The translations under genes and the position numbers were made by a program. Shown here piece by piece: positions 41,665 to 50,498 of a stretch of 52,044 nt of DNA. Below the pieces are notes generated by a model. That model saw only the letters and a program-made list of their open reading frames with translations. It had not been told where the DNA came from and ran no database searches. This DNA comes from an uncultured Victivallales bacterium (lineage in GTDB: Bacteria; Verrucomicrobiota; Lentisphaeria; Oligosphaerales; JAFGRS01), in assembly GCA_903837355.1 (NCBI GenBank), contig CAILUI010000099.1:1-52044 (forward strand), in the 5' to 3' direction. The first letter of the stretch is position 1; the number at the start of each line of letters is the position of its first letter.

Positions 41665-42023
41665 TCGGGGGTCTCGTCAGGCGCCTTGCTCTCCAACTCC
41701 CGGACGCGCGCCTCCAGCAGGGCGATCTCCTGGAGGAGACGCAGGTTCCGCCGGTTCAGGTCGGTGAGCGAGAGGGTGACGGAGAAGGCGAAGAGGAAGA
41801 TGATGGTCAGCGCGATGAAGAGGACGGCGCTGGCATTGGCCAGGCGGGCCCAGGTGGTGAAGCGGTACAGCCACTCGGGGGCGATGCCGATGGCGAGCAC
41901 GAGGCAGGCCAACCCCAGCCAGCCCAAAGCGTACTTCTCCTGCAGCACCTTGGCGCGAACTTGGTGCACGGTGAGGACGAAGGCCGTCACGCCGCCGGCC
42001 AGCATCAGGATGTTTGCATTCAC
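41661..42023 (-). CDS. DUF2304 family membrane protein
   Basis: A 120-residue protein with three hydrophobic helices and a C-terminal coiled coil (LTDLNRRNLRLLQEIALLEARVRELES). The family occurs next to GT2 glycosyltransferases in surface-polysaccharide clusters and is thought to assist them at the membrane; its activity is unknown. The start is GTG at 42023, overlapping the GT2 stop as GTGA; the stop overlaps the next start as ATGA. It is thus coupled at both ends. Confidence 0.85.
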   Translation of the reverse strand: MNANILMLAGGVTAFVLTVHQVRAKVLQEKYALGWLGLACLVLAIGIAPEWLYRFTTWARLANASAVLFIALTIIFLFAFSVTLSLTDLNRRNLRLLQEIALLEARVRELESKAPDETPE

Positions 42024-42775
42024 GTGGGGGCCCCTTCCGTTTTCCGGATCCAGTCCACCAGGATCGCCAGCGTCACTTTCACCATGTAGTAGGCCGTGCC
42101 CAAACGCCGAATGGAGCTTTGGCCACCCTCGCGGTGGCGCATGGTCACAGGGAACTCGGCGACGCGCAGGTTGTTGCGCACGCAGTAGGACAGGGCTTCG
42201 GGTTCGGGGTAGTCGGTTGGGTAGTAGCGCGAGAAGAGGGCGATGGCGTGGCGGCTGTAGACCCGGAAGCCGCTGGTGGGATCCGTGACCCGGACGCCGG
42301 CGAGGAGGCTGATGAGGCGGGCAAAGAAGGTGATGCCGAGCCGGCGCATGGGGGTGCCCTGGTAGCCTTCGCCGGTGCGGGCCAGAAAGCGTGAGCCCAC
42401 ACAGAGATCGAGGTTCTTGGCCTGGGCTTCGGCGAGCAACAGCGGGATCGCGGCCGGGTCGTGCTGGCCATCGCCGTCGTGCTGCACTGCGTAGTCGTAG
42501 TGGCCCCGGGCGGCGTGGATGAAGCCCGTCTGGATGGCGCCGCCGATGCCGGTGTTGAGCGGGATGTTGGCGAGGCGGACGCGCCGTGTCTTGAGCGTAG
42601 CGACGAGATCGTCAACGACCGCCGCGGTCCGGTCGGTCGAGCCGTCGTTGAGCACCAGCACATCGGCGTCCGGACAGTGCTGGAGGAGGGCAGTGACGGT
42701 CCGGCCAATGGCGTCCTGCTCGTTATAGGCCGGAATCATGATCAGGACTCGGGGCGACTCGGTACTGCTGCTCAT
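42020..42775 (-). CDS. GT2 glycosyltransferase (polyprenyl-phosphate type)
   Basis: A 251-residue GT-A-fold enzyme of family GT2, like dolichyl-phosphate mannosyl transferases lacking C-terminal helices. Motifs: PAYNE (15-19), NDGSTD (43-48), and QHDGDGQHD carrying the metal-binding DXD (100-102). It probably charges polyprenyl phosphate with a sugar that the GT-C enzyme at 39982 then uses. The ATG at 42775 is chosen because it begins the family's usual N-terminus; a longer frame from 42838 lacks support. It is first of a coupled three-gene set with its own promoter candidate at 42838-42866. Confidence 0.88.
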   Translation of the reverse strand: MSSSTESPRVLIMIPAYNEQDAIGRTVTALLQHCPDADVLVLNDGSTDRTAAVVDDLVATLKTRRVRLANIPLNTGIGGAIQTGFIHAARGHYDYAVQHDGDGQHDPAAIPLLLAEAQAKNLDLCVGSRFLARTGEGYQGTPMRRLGITFFARLISLLAGVRVTDPTSGFRVYSRHAIALFSRYYPTDYPEPEALSYCVRNNLRVAEFPVTMRHREGGQSSIRRLGTAYYMVKVTLAILVDWIRKTEGAPT

Positions 42776-42837
42776 GGTGCTTCTTGCATCGAATGGTAGG
42801 AATCGCGGCGTTGACCCCAGCCCGTCTTGGGCAACCA

Positions 42838-42866
42838 TACATAACCATCGGCGCCCCGAATGTCAA
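42838..42866 (-). promoter_or_regulatory. Promoter candidate for the GT2-DUF2304-GT-C set
   Basis: Perfect TTGACA (42866-42861) and a weak TATGTA (42843-42838), 17 bp apart, on the minus strand. The start would be near 42831, 56 nt before the GT2 ATG. The 136-bp gap before this gene also suggests a separate transcript. Confidence 0.5.
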
Positions 42867-42911
42867 GTGGCGAAGGCCTGAAACCGGCCGGGACTCCAGG
42901 GCACTGGCGGC

Positions 42912-43712
42912 TCACGTCCCGTCCCGCTTGGCGCGCCGGCCCAGCAGGCCGTAGACCAGAGTGATCTTGCGCATGGTGAGGTAATGGAGCCAGACGTGCG
43001 GCCAGCGGCCATAGCGAGCCGCGATGGCCAGTTCCTCGCGGAACTGCTGCTGGTACCAGTTCTCGCTGATCGAGCTGGCGTGGCGCCGGAAGCGGGCGAG
43101 GTAGCGGCGGATCACCACCGGCCTGGAGCGCGCGCCCATCTTCAGCCACAGTTCGTAGTCGAAACAGGCCTTCTGGGAGCCTTCGATACCGCCGATCTCC
43201 TGCCACAACTCGCGCGTCCAGAAGGTGGCTGGCTGGTTGATGTAATTCTCCGTCAGCAGGAGGTTCCGGCTGTAGGCCCAGCCCAGCAGGTTCTTGTAAG
43301 CCGTGATCGCCTTGCGGATGGCCCGGCCGTCCTCATCGATAATGCCGCAGCGGCCATAGCACCACGAGCGCCGCGGGTGCGCGGCCAGCGCCGTCACCAC
43401 CGCCTGCAGCGTCCCGGGCTCGTAAAGGTCATCCGCGTTCAGCCAGGCGCAGATCGTGCCGCTGGCCTGCTGCATCCCCGCGTTGATGGCGTTCTGTGGC
43501 GAGCCATCCCGGGCCGAGACGACCTGGCAGCGGCCGGCGTAGGGCTGCAGGAGCGCCAGGGTCCCATCCGTCGAACCGCCGTCGCGAATGATATACTCGA
43601 GCTCGAAGTCGCCCGTTTGCGCGAGCACGCTCTCGACGGTTTCGCGGACAAAGCGGGCGCCATTCAGGACCGGCGTCACCACCGACACTCGGATCGGATT
43701 CATGCTCGGCAT
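42912..43712 (-). CDS. GT2 glycosyltransferase (WcaA-like)
   Basis: A 266-residue GT2 enzyme with the standard layout: SVVTPVLNGARFV near the N-terminus, RDGGSTDGT (43-51) for nucleotide binding, and WLNADD (90-95) as the DXD-like metal site. Base residues may be in WTRELWQEIGG, and the C-terminus is basic, with YQQQFREELAIAARYG. It acts in the cytoplasm on an O-antigen, capsule or exopolysaccharide unit. It lies 8 nt downstream of cysNC and so probably belongs to the PAPS operon. Confidence 0.88.
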   Translation of the reverse strand: MPSMNPIRVSVVTPVLNGARFVRETVESVLAQTGDFELEYIIRDGGSTDGTLALLQPYAGRCQVVSARDGSPQNAINAGMQQASGTICAWLNADDLYEPGTLQAVVTALAAHPRRSWCYGRCGIIDEDGRAIRKAITAYKNLLGWAYSRNLLLTENYINQPATFWTRELWQEIGGIEGSQKACFDYELWLKMGARSRPVVIRRYLARFRRHASSISENWYQQQFREELAIAARYGRWPHVWLHYLTMRKITLVYGLLGRRAKRDGT

Positions 43713-43720
43713 CCCGCTAC

Positions 43721-45718
43721 TCAGTTCGGCTCGACGCGCAGCAGTCCGGCGATCGCCTCCGTGAGCCGGGCGGCGCAGCCGGCTGGCGAGAGGGCCACCG
43801 TATCGAGGACCAGCGCGGGATCCGCAGGCGGCTCGTAGGGGGCCGAGATGCCCGTGAACTGCGGGATCTCACCGGCCCTGGCTTTGCGGTAGAGTCCCTT
43901 CGGGTCGCGCGACTCGCAGACCGGCAGCGGCGTATCGACATAGATCTCGAAGAAGCGCTCTGCGCCGACGATAGCGCGGGCCTGGGACCGGTCCTCACGG
44001 TAGGGGGAGATGAAGGCGGTGATGACGATGACTCCGGCGTCGTTGAAGAGTCGGGCCACCTCGGCGATGCGCCGGATGTTCTCGGTGCGGTCGCTGGCGC
44101 TGAAGCCCAGGTCGCGGTTCAGGCCGCGCCGGATGTTGTCCCCGTCGAGGACATAGCACAGGTGGCCGGCGGCGATCAGTTGGCGTTCGAGTTCGCGGGC
44201 GATGGTGCTCTTGCCGGACCCGCTCAGGCCGGTGAGCCAGAGGGTCCCCCCGCGCTGGCGGACCAGGGCGTGGCGCTCGGCCGCTGGCACCAGCGACTCC
44301 TCATGGCTGAGGTTCTGGCTGACCGGCTGATCGGCTTCGTCTTTGCGGCCGCGTTCGACGGCGCGGTCGAGGATCATACCGGCGGCCACGGTGATATTGC
44401 TGAGCCGGTCGATGAGGATGAAGGCGCCGGTCTGGCGGTTGCGGCTGTAGGGATCGAAGGCCAGGGGTCGATGCAGGGTGATATGGACGCGCGCGATCTC
44501 GTTGAGTTGCAGGGTCGGCGGCAGCCCGCCCTCGCCGGCCGGCATCTTGCGCATGCTGTTGACGTCGACGCGGTAGCGGATCTGGCTCAGGGCGCCGGGC
44601 AGGGTGTTGGTCGTGTGTTTGATCAGGAAGCCCGTGCCCTCGCGCACCGGGGTCTCGCTCATCCACACCAGCATGGCCTCGAAGTCTGTGCCGCTGCGGG
44701 GGACGTTGTTGGCGTGCACCAGCATGTCGCCACGCGAGACGTCAATCTCGTCGGCCAGGGTCACCGTCACCGCCATCGGCGGAAAGGCGCGTTCGAGCGG
44801 ACCATCGAAGCTGACGATGGAGGCGACCCGCGACAAGCGCTTCGAGGGCAGCGCCATGACCTCGTCGCCGACGCGGATGACGCCCGCGGCGACGGTGCCG
44901 GCAACGCCGCGGAAGTCGAGGTTGGGCCGAATCACAAGCTGCACCGGGAAGCGCAGATCGATCAGGTTCCGGTCGGTGACGATATTGACGTTCTCGAGGT
45001 GATGCAGCAGCGTCGGGCCCTGATACCAGGGCATGTGGGGGCTGGCATCGACCACGTTGTCGCCCTTGAGGGCGCTCATCGGCAGGAAGTGGATGTCGCC
45101 GAACTCCAGGCGTGCCACCACGTCGTTGTACTCACTGCGGATGCGCTCAAAGACCGCCTGCGACCAATCCACCAGATCCATCTTGTTGACCGCGACCACC
45201 ACGTGGCGAAGGCCCAGCAGCGAGGCGATGAAGCTATGCCGTTTGGTCTGGACCGTGACCCCGTTACGGGCGTCGATGAGCACGATAGCCAGGTCGCAGT
45301 TCGAGGCCCCGGTGGCCATGTTGCGGGTGTACTGCTCGTGGCCGGGGGTGTCGGCGATGATGAACTTGCGCTTGCTGGTGGAGAAGTAGCGGTAGGCGAC
45401 GTCGATGGTGATGCCCTGTTCGCGTTCGGCCTTGAGTCCGTCGGTGAGCAGGGCCGGGTCGAAGTCGGTGCCGGTGGTCCCGTGCACCAGGGAGTCCTTC
45501 ATGACCGCGGCGAGTTGGTCCTCGTAGATCATGCGGGTGTCATAGAGGAGGCGGCCGATGAGCGTCGACTTGCCATCGTCGACGCTGCCGCAGGTCAGGA
45601 AGCGCAGCAGGTCCTTCTCCTCATGCTGCCGCAGATAGGCCTCGATGTCCTGCTCGATGAGCTGGGCATCGGGTATCGTCATCTGCGGTCGGACCGCGCT
45701 CTGTGCAACAGGTACCAT
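43721..45718 (-). CDS. cysNC: Bifunctional sulfate adenylyltransferase subunit 1/APS kinase
   Basis: A 665-residue fusion making activated sulfate (PAPS). The N-terminal GTPase half (CysN) has P-loop GSVDDGKST (44-52), DTPGH (123-127), NKMDLVDW and an elongation-factor-like beta-barrel part. The APS-kinase half (CysC) has a second P-loop GLSGSGKST from residue 497, then [13 protein letters not shown] and FISPYREDR. It pairs with CysD. The ATG at 45718 has GGAAGG six bases upstream; a TTG 18 bases earlier is the alternative. The gap after cysD is 50 nt. In an operon with glycosyltransferases the PAPS may feed glycan sulfation, although no sulfotransferase is visible. Confidence 0.95.
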   Translation of the reverse strand: MVPVAQSAVRPQMTIPDAQLIEQDIEAYLRQHEEKDLLRFLTCGSVDDGKSTLIGRLLYDTRMIYEDQLAAVMKDSLVHGTTGTDFDPALLTDGLKAEREQGITIDVAYRYFSTSKRKFIIADTPGHEQYTRNMATGASNCDLAIVLIDARNGVTVQTKRHSFIASLLGLRHVVVAVNKMDLVDWSQAVFERIRSEYNDVVARLEFGDIHFLPMSALKGDNVVDASPHMPWYQGPTLLHHLENVNIVTDRNLIDLRFPVQLVIRPNLDFRGVAGTVAAGVIRVGDEVMALPSKRLSRVASIVSFDGPLERAFPPMAVTVTLADEIDVSRGDMLVHANNVPRSGTDFEAMLVWMSETPVREGTGFLIKHTTNTLPGALSQIRYRVDVNSMRKMPAGEGGLPPTLQLNEIARVHITLHRPLAFDPYSRNRQTGAFILIDRLSNITVAAGMILDRAVERGRKDEADQPVSQNLSHEESLVPAAERHALVRQRGGTLWLTGLSGSGKSTIARELERQLIAAGHLCYVLDGDNIRRGLNRDLGFSASDRTENIRRIAEVARLFNDAGVIVITAFISPYREDRSQARAIVGAERFFEIYVDTPLPVCESRDPKGLYRKARAGEIPQFTGISAPYEPPADPALVLDTVALSPAGCAARLTEAIAGLLRVEPN

Positions 45719-45768
45719 CGTCTGCCTTCCCCGCAACCGGCCAGCGGCACCGGGCGCCGCGTCTGCGT

Positions 45769-46677
45769 TCAGAAATAGCCGTCTCTCTTCTTCTCTTCCA
45801 TCGAGGCGGCGCCGTCAAAATCGATGACCCGGCCCTGGCGCTCCGAGGTCGTCGCCAGCAACATCTCCTGGACGATCGCGGGCAGCGTCTCGGCGTTAGA
45901 CTCGATGGCCCCGGTCAGCGGGTAGCAGCCCAGGGTGCGGAAGCGCACCTGGCGCAGTTGCGGCTGTTCGCCGGGGCGCAGCGGCAGCCGCTCGTCGTCC
46001 ACCAGGATCAGCACCCCATCGCGCTCAACCACGGGACGCACCTTGGCGAAGTACAGGGGTACGATCGGAATACGTTCACGCTGGATGTACAGCCAGACGT
46101 CGAGTTCGGTCCAGTTGGAGAGTGGGAAAACGCGGATGCTCTCGCCCTTCTTGACCTTGGTGTTGTAGAGATTCCAGAGCTCCGGCCGCTGATTCTTCGG
46201 ATCCCACTGGTGGAAGCGGTTACGGAAGCTGAAGACGCGCTCTTTGGCGCGTGACTTCTCCTCATCGCGGCGGGCGCCGCCGAAGGCGGCATCGAAGCCG
46301 TAGTGGTCCAGGGCCTGCTTGAGACCCTCGGTTTTCATGATCTGGGTGTGCTTCTCGCTGCCGTGGTCGATGGGGTTGATGTTCTGGGCGACCCCATCGG
46401 GGTTGCACCAGACCAGCAGACGAAAGCCGATCTCACGCGCCATCCGGTCGCGGAAGGCGATCATCTCGCGGAACTTCCAGCGCGTATCCACATGCATGAG
46501 CGGGAAGGGGATCGGGCCCGGGAAGAAGGCCTTCTGGGCCAGGCGCAGCATCACCGACGAGTCCTTGCCGATGGAATAGAGCATCACCGGATTGGCGAAC
46601 TCGGCCGCCACTTCGCGGATGATGTGCAGGCTCTCCGCTTCGAGCTGCCTGAGGTGCGACAGGGCGTAGCGTTCCAT
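45769..46677 (-). CDS. cysD: Sulfate adenylyltransferase subunit 2
   Basis: A 302-residue ATP-pyrophosphatase-fold subunit that, with CysN, makes APS from sulfate and ATP. It matches E. coli CysD almost end to end and has the same length when started at ATG 46677: [27 protein letters not shown] (PP-loop-like motif), [28 protein letters not shown] and TTSERQGR. An in-frame ATG at 46686 is possible. It lies 14 nt after the cysQ stop. Confidence 0.97.
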   Translation of the reverse strand: MERYALSHLRQLEAESLHIIREVAAEFANPVMLYSIGKDSSVMLRLAQKAFFPGPIPFPLMHVDTRWKFREMIAFRDRMAREIGFRLLVWCNPDGVAQNINPIDHGSEKHTQIMKTEGLKQALDHYGFDAAFGGARRDEEKSRAKERVFSFRNRFHQWDPKNQRPELWNLYNTKVKKGESIRVFPLSNWTELDVWLYIQRERIPIVPLYFAKVRPVVERDGVLILVDDERLPLRPGEQPQLRQVRFRTLGCYPLTGAIESNAETLPAIVQEMLLATTSERQGRVIDFDGAASMEEKKRDGYF

Positions 46678-46691
46678 GGTCCCCATTGGCG

Positions 46692-47540
46692 TTACCGTGG
46701 GTTCGCCGGCCAGCCGTGACGGCAGGCGACGAAGAACGGGTTGAGCAGGTTCGGTTTGTTGTAGCCCAGAGGGGTGCCGGTGGGGTGCTCGGTGACGGCA
46801 CCGCCCGCGCCCTCGACCACGGCCTGGGCGGCCGCGGTATCCCACTCCATGGTGGGTCCCAGGCGCGGATAGATGTCTGCGCTGCCCTCGGCGACCAGGC
46901 AGAGCTTGAGCGAACTGCCGCTGGCCACGAGCGACACGCGGCCACGCTCGGCCGCCAGACGGTCGATGAAGGCCCGCGTCTCGGCGTTCTCATGGGACCG
47001 CGAAGCGACGACACGCACGCCGCTGCCTGCTGCCGGCGCCGCGCCGGGCAGCGCTTCCCAGCCGGCCGCGCGCGGGTCAGCCGCGCCGTCGATCAACTCG
47101 GTACAGGAGCTGTAGTGCCGTCCTTCGACGGCCTTGAAGGCACCCAGCTCGCAACCGCCGACGTAGACGGTTCCGAGCACCGGGGCCAGAACCACACCCA
47201 GGACCGCCCGGCCGTTCTCCACCAGGGCGATATTGACCGTGAACTCGCCGTTGCGCTTGAGGAACTCCTTGGTGCCGTCCAGCGGATCGACCAACCAAAA
47301 ACGGCTCCAGGCGGAACGCTCGGCGTAGGGAATCTCACGACTCTCCTCGGAGAGGACCGGCAGGGCACCGGCGCCCTGTCCGAGGGCTGCCACGATCAGT
47401 CGGTGGGCGGCGCAGTCAGCCGCAGTCAGCGGCGAACGGTCGTCCTTGTACTCGACAGAAACCGCGCCGCCGTAGAGCCTGAGAATGGCCTGTGCAGCAG
47501 CGTGGGCGGCGGCGACGGCTTGGCTGAGCAACGACGGCAT
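46692..47540 (-). CDS. cysQ: 3'(2'),5'-bisphosphate nucleotidase
   Basis: A 282-residue inositol-monophosphatase-fold phosphatase that removes the 3' phosphate of PAP (and PAPS), the by-product of sulfotransferases or PAPS reductase. Metal-site residues: SEES (E65), DPLDGT (85-90), and [14 protein letters not shown] near 234-247. The ATG at 47540 matches the family N-terminus; a GTG 15 bases upstream is the alternative. It is the first gene of the cysQ-cysD-cysNC run, downstream of a divergent promoter. Confidence 0.93.
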   Translation of the reverse strand: MPSLLSQAVAAAHAAAQAILRLYGGAVSVEYKDDRSPLTAADCAAHRLIVAALGQGAGALPVLSEESREIPYAERSAWSRFWLVDPLDGTKEFLKRNGEFTVNIALVENGRAVLGVVLAPVLGTVYVGGCELGAFKAVEGRHYSSCTELIDGAADPRAAGWEALPGAAPAAGSGVRVVASRSHENAETRAFIDRLAAERGRVSLVASGSSLKLCLVAEGSADIYPRLGPTMEWDTAAAQAVVEGAGGAVTEHPTGTPLGYNKPNLLNPFFVACRHGWPANPR

Positions 47541-47569
47541 CGGGGGCGGCGACACCTTTTGAGGGGCTC

Positions 47570-47598
47570 TTGAACAGGGTTCCCGAACTGGCTATGTT
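47570..47598 (+). promoter_or_regulatory. Promoter candidate for the double-kinase gene
   Basis: TTGAAC (47570-47575) and TATGTT (47593-47598) with a 17-bp spacer. The start would be near 47605, about 88 nt before the ATG. It faces the cysQ promoter with predicted starts only a few bases apart. Confidence 0.5.
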
Positions 47599-47606
47599 GG
47601 CCCGTT

Positions 47607-47635
47607 AATGTAGGCTCAGACCCAGGCCCCTGCAA
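47607..47635 (-). promoter_or_regulatory. Promoter candidate for cysQ-cysD-cysNC
   Basis: On the minus strand TTGCAG (47635-47630) and TACATT (47612-47607), 17-bp spacer. The start would be near 47600, 60 nt before the cysQ ATG. It overlaps the divergent promoter of the double-kinase gene. Confidence 0.5.
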
Positions 47636-47692
47636 CCCGCCCAGAACCCGGCGGGCCGCTCGGCAGGGGCGGTCCCGGAGCCGCCCCAAGCG

Positions 47693-49195
47693 ATGGATGG
47701 CCCGATGCCGACCTCACCCCCAGCGCCTGAGCTCTTCCGCTGGCATTTCGCGCCCGCGCTGGCGGAGGCTCTCCGCGAGCGCCTGAGTTCCGGGCGCTGG
47801 GCGGACACCGCCGTGGTGCTCAAGGAGAACCGCCGGCGGGTGGTCTATCGCGTGCCCGGTACGCCGGGGCTGATCGTCAAATACGACCGCGCCCCGCGCC
47901 CCATCGACCGCGTGAAAGCGCTCTGGCGCCACCCCGGCCAGCGCGAGTACGAGGCGGGGCAACGGGCGCTGGCGCGAGGACTCCCGGTACCGGCGTCGCT
48001 GGGGTTCGCCCGACGCGGTGCGGAGACGCTGTTTGCGGCGCTCGAACTGCCCGCCTGCGAGAGTCTGCAGCAGGCGTGGTTACGGGCCCAGGTCGACGGC
48101 GCCTGGCGCCGCCGGCTGCTGGCGGGACTGGCCCACTTCGCCCAGACCTTCGCCGCGGCCCGGGTCCGCCATCCCGACATGCACGCGGGCAACATCCTGG
48201 TCCGTGACCTGGACCCGCTTGTGGAGTGCTGGCTGGTCGACCTGGCCGGGGCGCAGCCGCTGGCCCCGGGAGCCCGCTTCGCCGTCTGGGACGCCGCGGG
48301 CTGGATGACGCAGTTGGCGCCGGCCATCGCCGGCCGCGAGGTCCGGCACCTGCTGCAGGCCGCCGCGGTCGCGCCGAGCGCCGCGGACCCCTTGCTGGCC
48401 TGGTGGCCGCTGCTGCGGCGGGCCGGGCATGAGGCGGCCCGACGCTGGCCCGGACGCCGGGCTCGACTGCTGCAGAGCAGCAGCCTCTGCCAGACCGTGG
48501 ACACCAGCGCCGGGCGCTGGCGGCTGTCGCCGCCGTTCCCGCTCGAGACGGCGCAGGAGGCCTGGCGCCAGCACCAGGCCAACGTCGCCGCGGAGCGGCT
48601 GCTCAAGCGTGACCGCAAACGCCGTTTGTCGCGCGTAGAGGTGGCGGGGCGGACGCTGGTCGTCAAGGAGTTCGTGACTCCGGGGACAGGGACCTGGCGT
48701 TCTGACCGCCGCAGTTGGCTCAACCACTACCGCCTCGGTCCGGAGGCCTTTCGGGTCTGCCGCTGCTACGCCTGGCTGCAGGCGCCACAGCGGGGCGTCC
48801 TGATCCTCGAGGATGTCGGCGCCGGCAACCTGCCCGCGACCTTGCAGACGGCGGCCCCCGCCGCCCGGCGGGAGTTGCTGGTCGCCGCGGTACGGCTGAT
48901 CGCGGCCCTGCACGCGGCGGGCACGGTACCGCGGGACATGAAGGCCACCAATGTCGTGGCGGCTGACCCCGGTGCGGCCCGGGGCTCCGTCTGCCTGGTG
49001 GACGCGGACGCGCTGTGCTTTGACGTCACGGTCAGCTTGACCGACCGCGCCGCCAACCTCCGGCAGTTCCTGGAGAACCTGCCCGCCGTGGTCACGCGCT
49101 GGGAAAGGCTGCGGACGCTGGTCGCCTACCGCCAGGCATCAGGGCTGAGCCTGGCTACCCTGCGGCGGCTGCTCGGCCGCCTTATTCGGATCTGA
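47693..49195 (+). CDS. Double-kinase-domain protein (LPS-kinase/InaA-like)
   Basis: A 500-residue cytoplasmic protein made of two protein-kinase-like domains of the lipopolysaccharide-core kinase (WaaP/KdkA/InaA) type. Domain 1 (about 40-255) keeps K63, the catalytic loop HPDMHAGN (D162, N167) and the metal-binding D183 (LVDLAG). Domain 2 (about 300-500) keeps K325, the loop PRDMKATN (D415, N420) and D437 (LVDADA). Both have the D-to-N spacing of active kinases. Family members phosphorylate heptose or Kdo of the LPS core. Two fused, apparently intact copies in one chain is unusual. The ATG at 47693 is assumed; 47705 is an in-frame alternative. Its 3' end overlaps the convergent small-protein gene by 57 bp. 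Confidence 0.75.
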   Translation: MDGPMPTSPPAPELFRWHFAPALAEALRERLSSGRWADTAVVLKENRRRVVYRVPGTPGLIVKYDRAPRPIDRVKALWRHPGQREYEAGQRALARGLPVPASLGFARRGAETLFAALELPACESLQQAWLRAQVDGAWRRRLLAGLAHFAQTFAAARVRHPDMHAGNILVRDLDPLVECWLVDLAGAQPLAPGARFAVWDAAGWMTQLAPAIAGREVRHLLQAAAVAPSAADPLLAWWPLLRRAGHEAARRWPGRRARLLQSSSLCQTVDTSAGRWRLSPPFPLETAQEAWRQHQANVAAERLLKRDRKRRLSRVEVAGRTLVVKEFVTPGTGTWRSDRRSWLNHYRLGPEAFRVCRCYAWLQAPQRGVLILEDVGAGNLPATLQTAAPAARRELLVAAVRLIAALHAAGTVPRDMKATNVVAADPGAARGSVCLVDADALCFDVTVSLTDRAANLRQFLENLPAVVTRWERLRTLVAYRQASGLSLATLRRLLGRLIRI

Positions 49196-49579
49196 AGTCG
49201 GCGCCGCGGGGGCCGGCGTCATCTCGGGAAGCACCACCATGATGCGGGCGTCGGTCAGGCTGGTGGACAGCGCGCGACACTCCAGGCGGCGCCGAACATC
49301 GCCATCGGTCCAGGGGCGGTTCACGTCGTCAAGCATGGCGGCAATACGGCAGGCGGCACGGCGGACACAGCGCCAACGGCAGAAATCCAGTCGGAACTCG
49401 GCCGCCACGCGGTCGGCGTGGTTCTGGACGAAATCGACCTCGGCCACGCCATGGCCGACGTCGTACCCGGCCTTCTGGCTGAGGTACCACTTGTTCTCGT
49501 CGATGCAGCAACGCAGGCGCTCCACCTGCGCCCCCATGTAGTTGGTCCAGCAGAGACAAGCGCCCTGGGATTCGCTCAT
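49139..49579 (-). CDS. Cysteine-rich small protein of unknown function
   Basis: A 146-residue protein, not recognised as a named family. The core KWYLSQKAGYDVG...FVQNHADRVAAEFRLDFC looks helical and conserved in style. Cysteines at 8, 10, 24, 25, 67, 71 and 77 (C-x3-C-x5-C at the end) suggest metal or iron-sulfur binding. The C-terminus is Pro/Ala/Gln-rich. Support for reality: GAGG six bases before the ATG, and a near-consensus promoter at 49662-49690. Its last 57 bp overlap the 3' end of the convergent double-kinase gene. It lies downstream of the radical-SAM pair. Confidence 0.65.
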   Translation of the reverse strand: MSESQGACLCWTNYMGAQVERLRCCIDENKWYLSQKAGYDVGHGVAEVDFVQNHADRVAAEFRLDFCRWRCVRRAACRIAAMLDDVNRPWTDGDVRRRLECRALSTSLTDARIMVVLPEMTPAPAAPTSDPNKAAEQPPQGSQAQP

Positions 49580-49661
49580 CGACAACCTCGCCATGCTGCA
49601 CACCGCACCGACGCCGCTAGGCCAAAACCAATCACCACGCCGAAGCCACGCACAACCATCC

Positions 49662-49690
49662 ATTTTATTGGCGCACTCGCGGCTTTTCAA
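49662..49690 (-). promoter_or_regulatory. Sigma-70 promoter for the cysteine-rich small protein
   Basis: On the minus strand TTGAAA (49690-49685) and TAAAAT (49667-49662) with a 17-bp spacer. Each box matches the consensus at five of six positions. The predicted start is near 49655, about 76 nt before the ATG. Confidence 0.72.
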
Positions 49691-49760
49691 CCTGAAACTC
49701 ACATTTTCATCACCTGCCGTGCCTGGGAGGGGCGATGCGCGAGCCCGGCTGGCCCCCGCT

Positions 49761-50498
49761 TCAGCCCTGCATCTCGACCAGATAGGGCCAATAGCGCGCG
49801 GGCATGCATTGGCGTTGGAGTCGCGGGTTGTGGCGGTCGGCGATGGCGATGCGGCGGTGGTAGATGCGCCAGAGCTCCTGGACGTCTCGTTCGGCCGCCG
49901 ACAGGGTCGGCGTGGCCGGCGCGGCGAGGCTGGCGGGCTGAAGCTGCTGGCCGTCCCAGAGGACCGCCAGGGCGCGGCGACGGTCATGGATGAGCCACCG
50001 CTGTTCCCGCAGGCGCACGGCGAAGTGACGCGCCAGCGGGATGCTGATGTTGTGGTCGGGTTCGAAGGGCGCGTAGAACACGCCGCTGAAGGTCTCACTG
50101 AAGCGGAGCAGGCCCATGAAACGGTGGACCTCGCGGCCGACGCGCCGGGCGGCCTCGTTGACGCGGCCCACGGCTGGATGGGAGTGCCACCCCTCGACGC
50201 ACTCGCCGCGGGCCAGAGTGAGCCGGCAGTAGTCATAGAGGGGTCGTTCGATCCCCGGCAACTCGGCCAAGTAGGCGGTGGCCAGGGTGCGGGGAACGGC
50301 CTCGCCGCCGGCGCTGGCGAGCTGGCGCAGGTAGTCTGCCGCCGCCGCGGGTCGCGTCGGGATCTCGCGACCCGCGAAGAGCAGACCATCGCCGCCGGTA
50401 ACGGGGGCGAACTCCGGCGCTTCCGCCGCGCAGGCATGGGCTTCGGCGAAGGCGCTGAGCAGGCCGTCGAACGAGTCATCGTAGCGATAGATGATCAT
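49761..50498 (-). CDS. TIGR03915-family probable DNA-metabolism protein
   Basis: A 245-residue protein of the TIGR03915/DUF4130 family, almost always encoded next to a TIGR03916 radical-SAM protein and linked by that context to DNA repair or modification; the reaction is unknown. Visible features: N-terminal YRYDDSFDGLLSAFAEA, a helical centre with VGREVHRFMGLLRF, FYAPFEPDHNI, IHDRRRALAVLWDG, and a terminal IYHRRIAIADRHNPRLQRQCMP segment. The ATG at 50498 overlaps the radical-SAM stop (ATGA). In other bacteria it can be fused to a uracil-DNA glycosylase domain, which is not present here. Confidence 0.86.
   Translation of the reverse strand: MIIYRYDDSFDGLLSAFAEAHACAAEAPEFAPVTGGDGLLFAGREIPTRPAAAADYLRQLASAGGEAVPRTLATAYLAELPGIERPLYDYCRLTLARGECVEGWHSHPAVGRVNEAARRVGREVHRFMGLLRFSETFSGVFYAPFEPDHNISIPLARHFAVRLREQRWLIHDRRRALAVLWDGQQLQPASLAAPATPTLSAAERDVQELWRIYHRRIAIADRHNPRLQRQCMPARYWPYLVEMQG

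Noticed and set aside
41099..42288. Possible + strand gene opposite the GT-C, DUF2304 and GT2 genes
   Set aside because: It crosses three genes with strong family motifs and overlapping starts/stops; no protein signature of its own.
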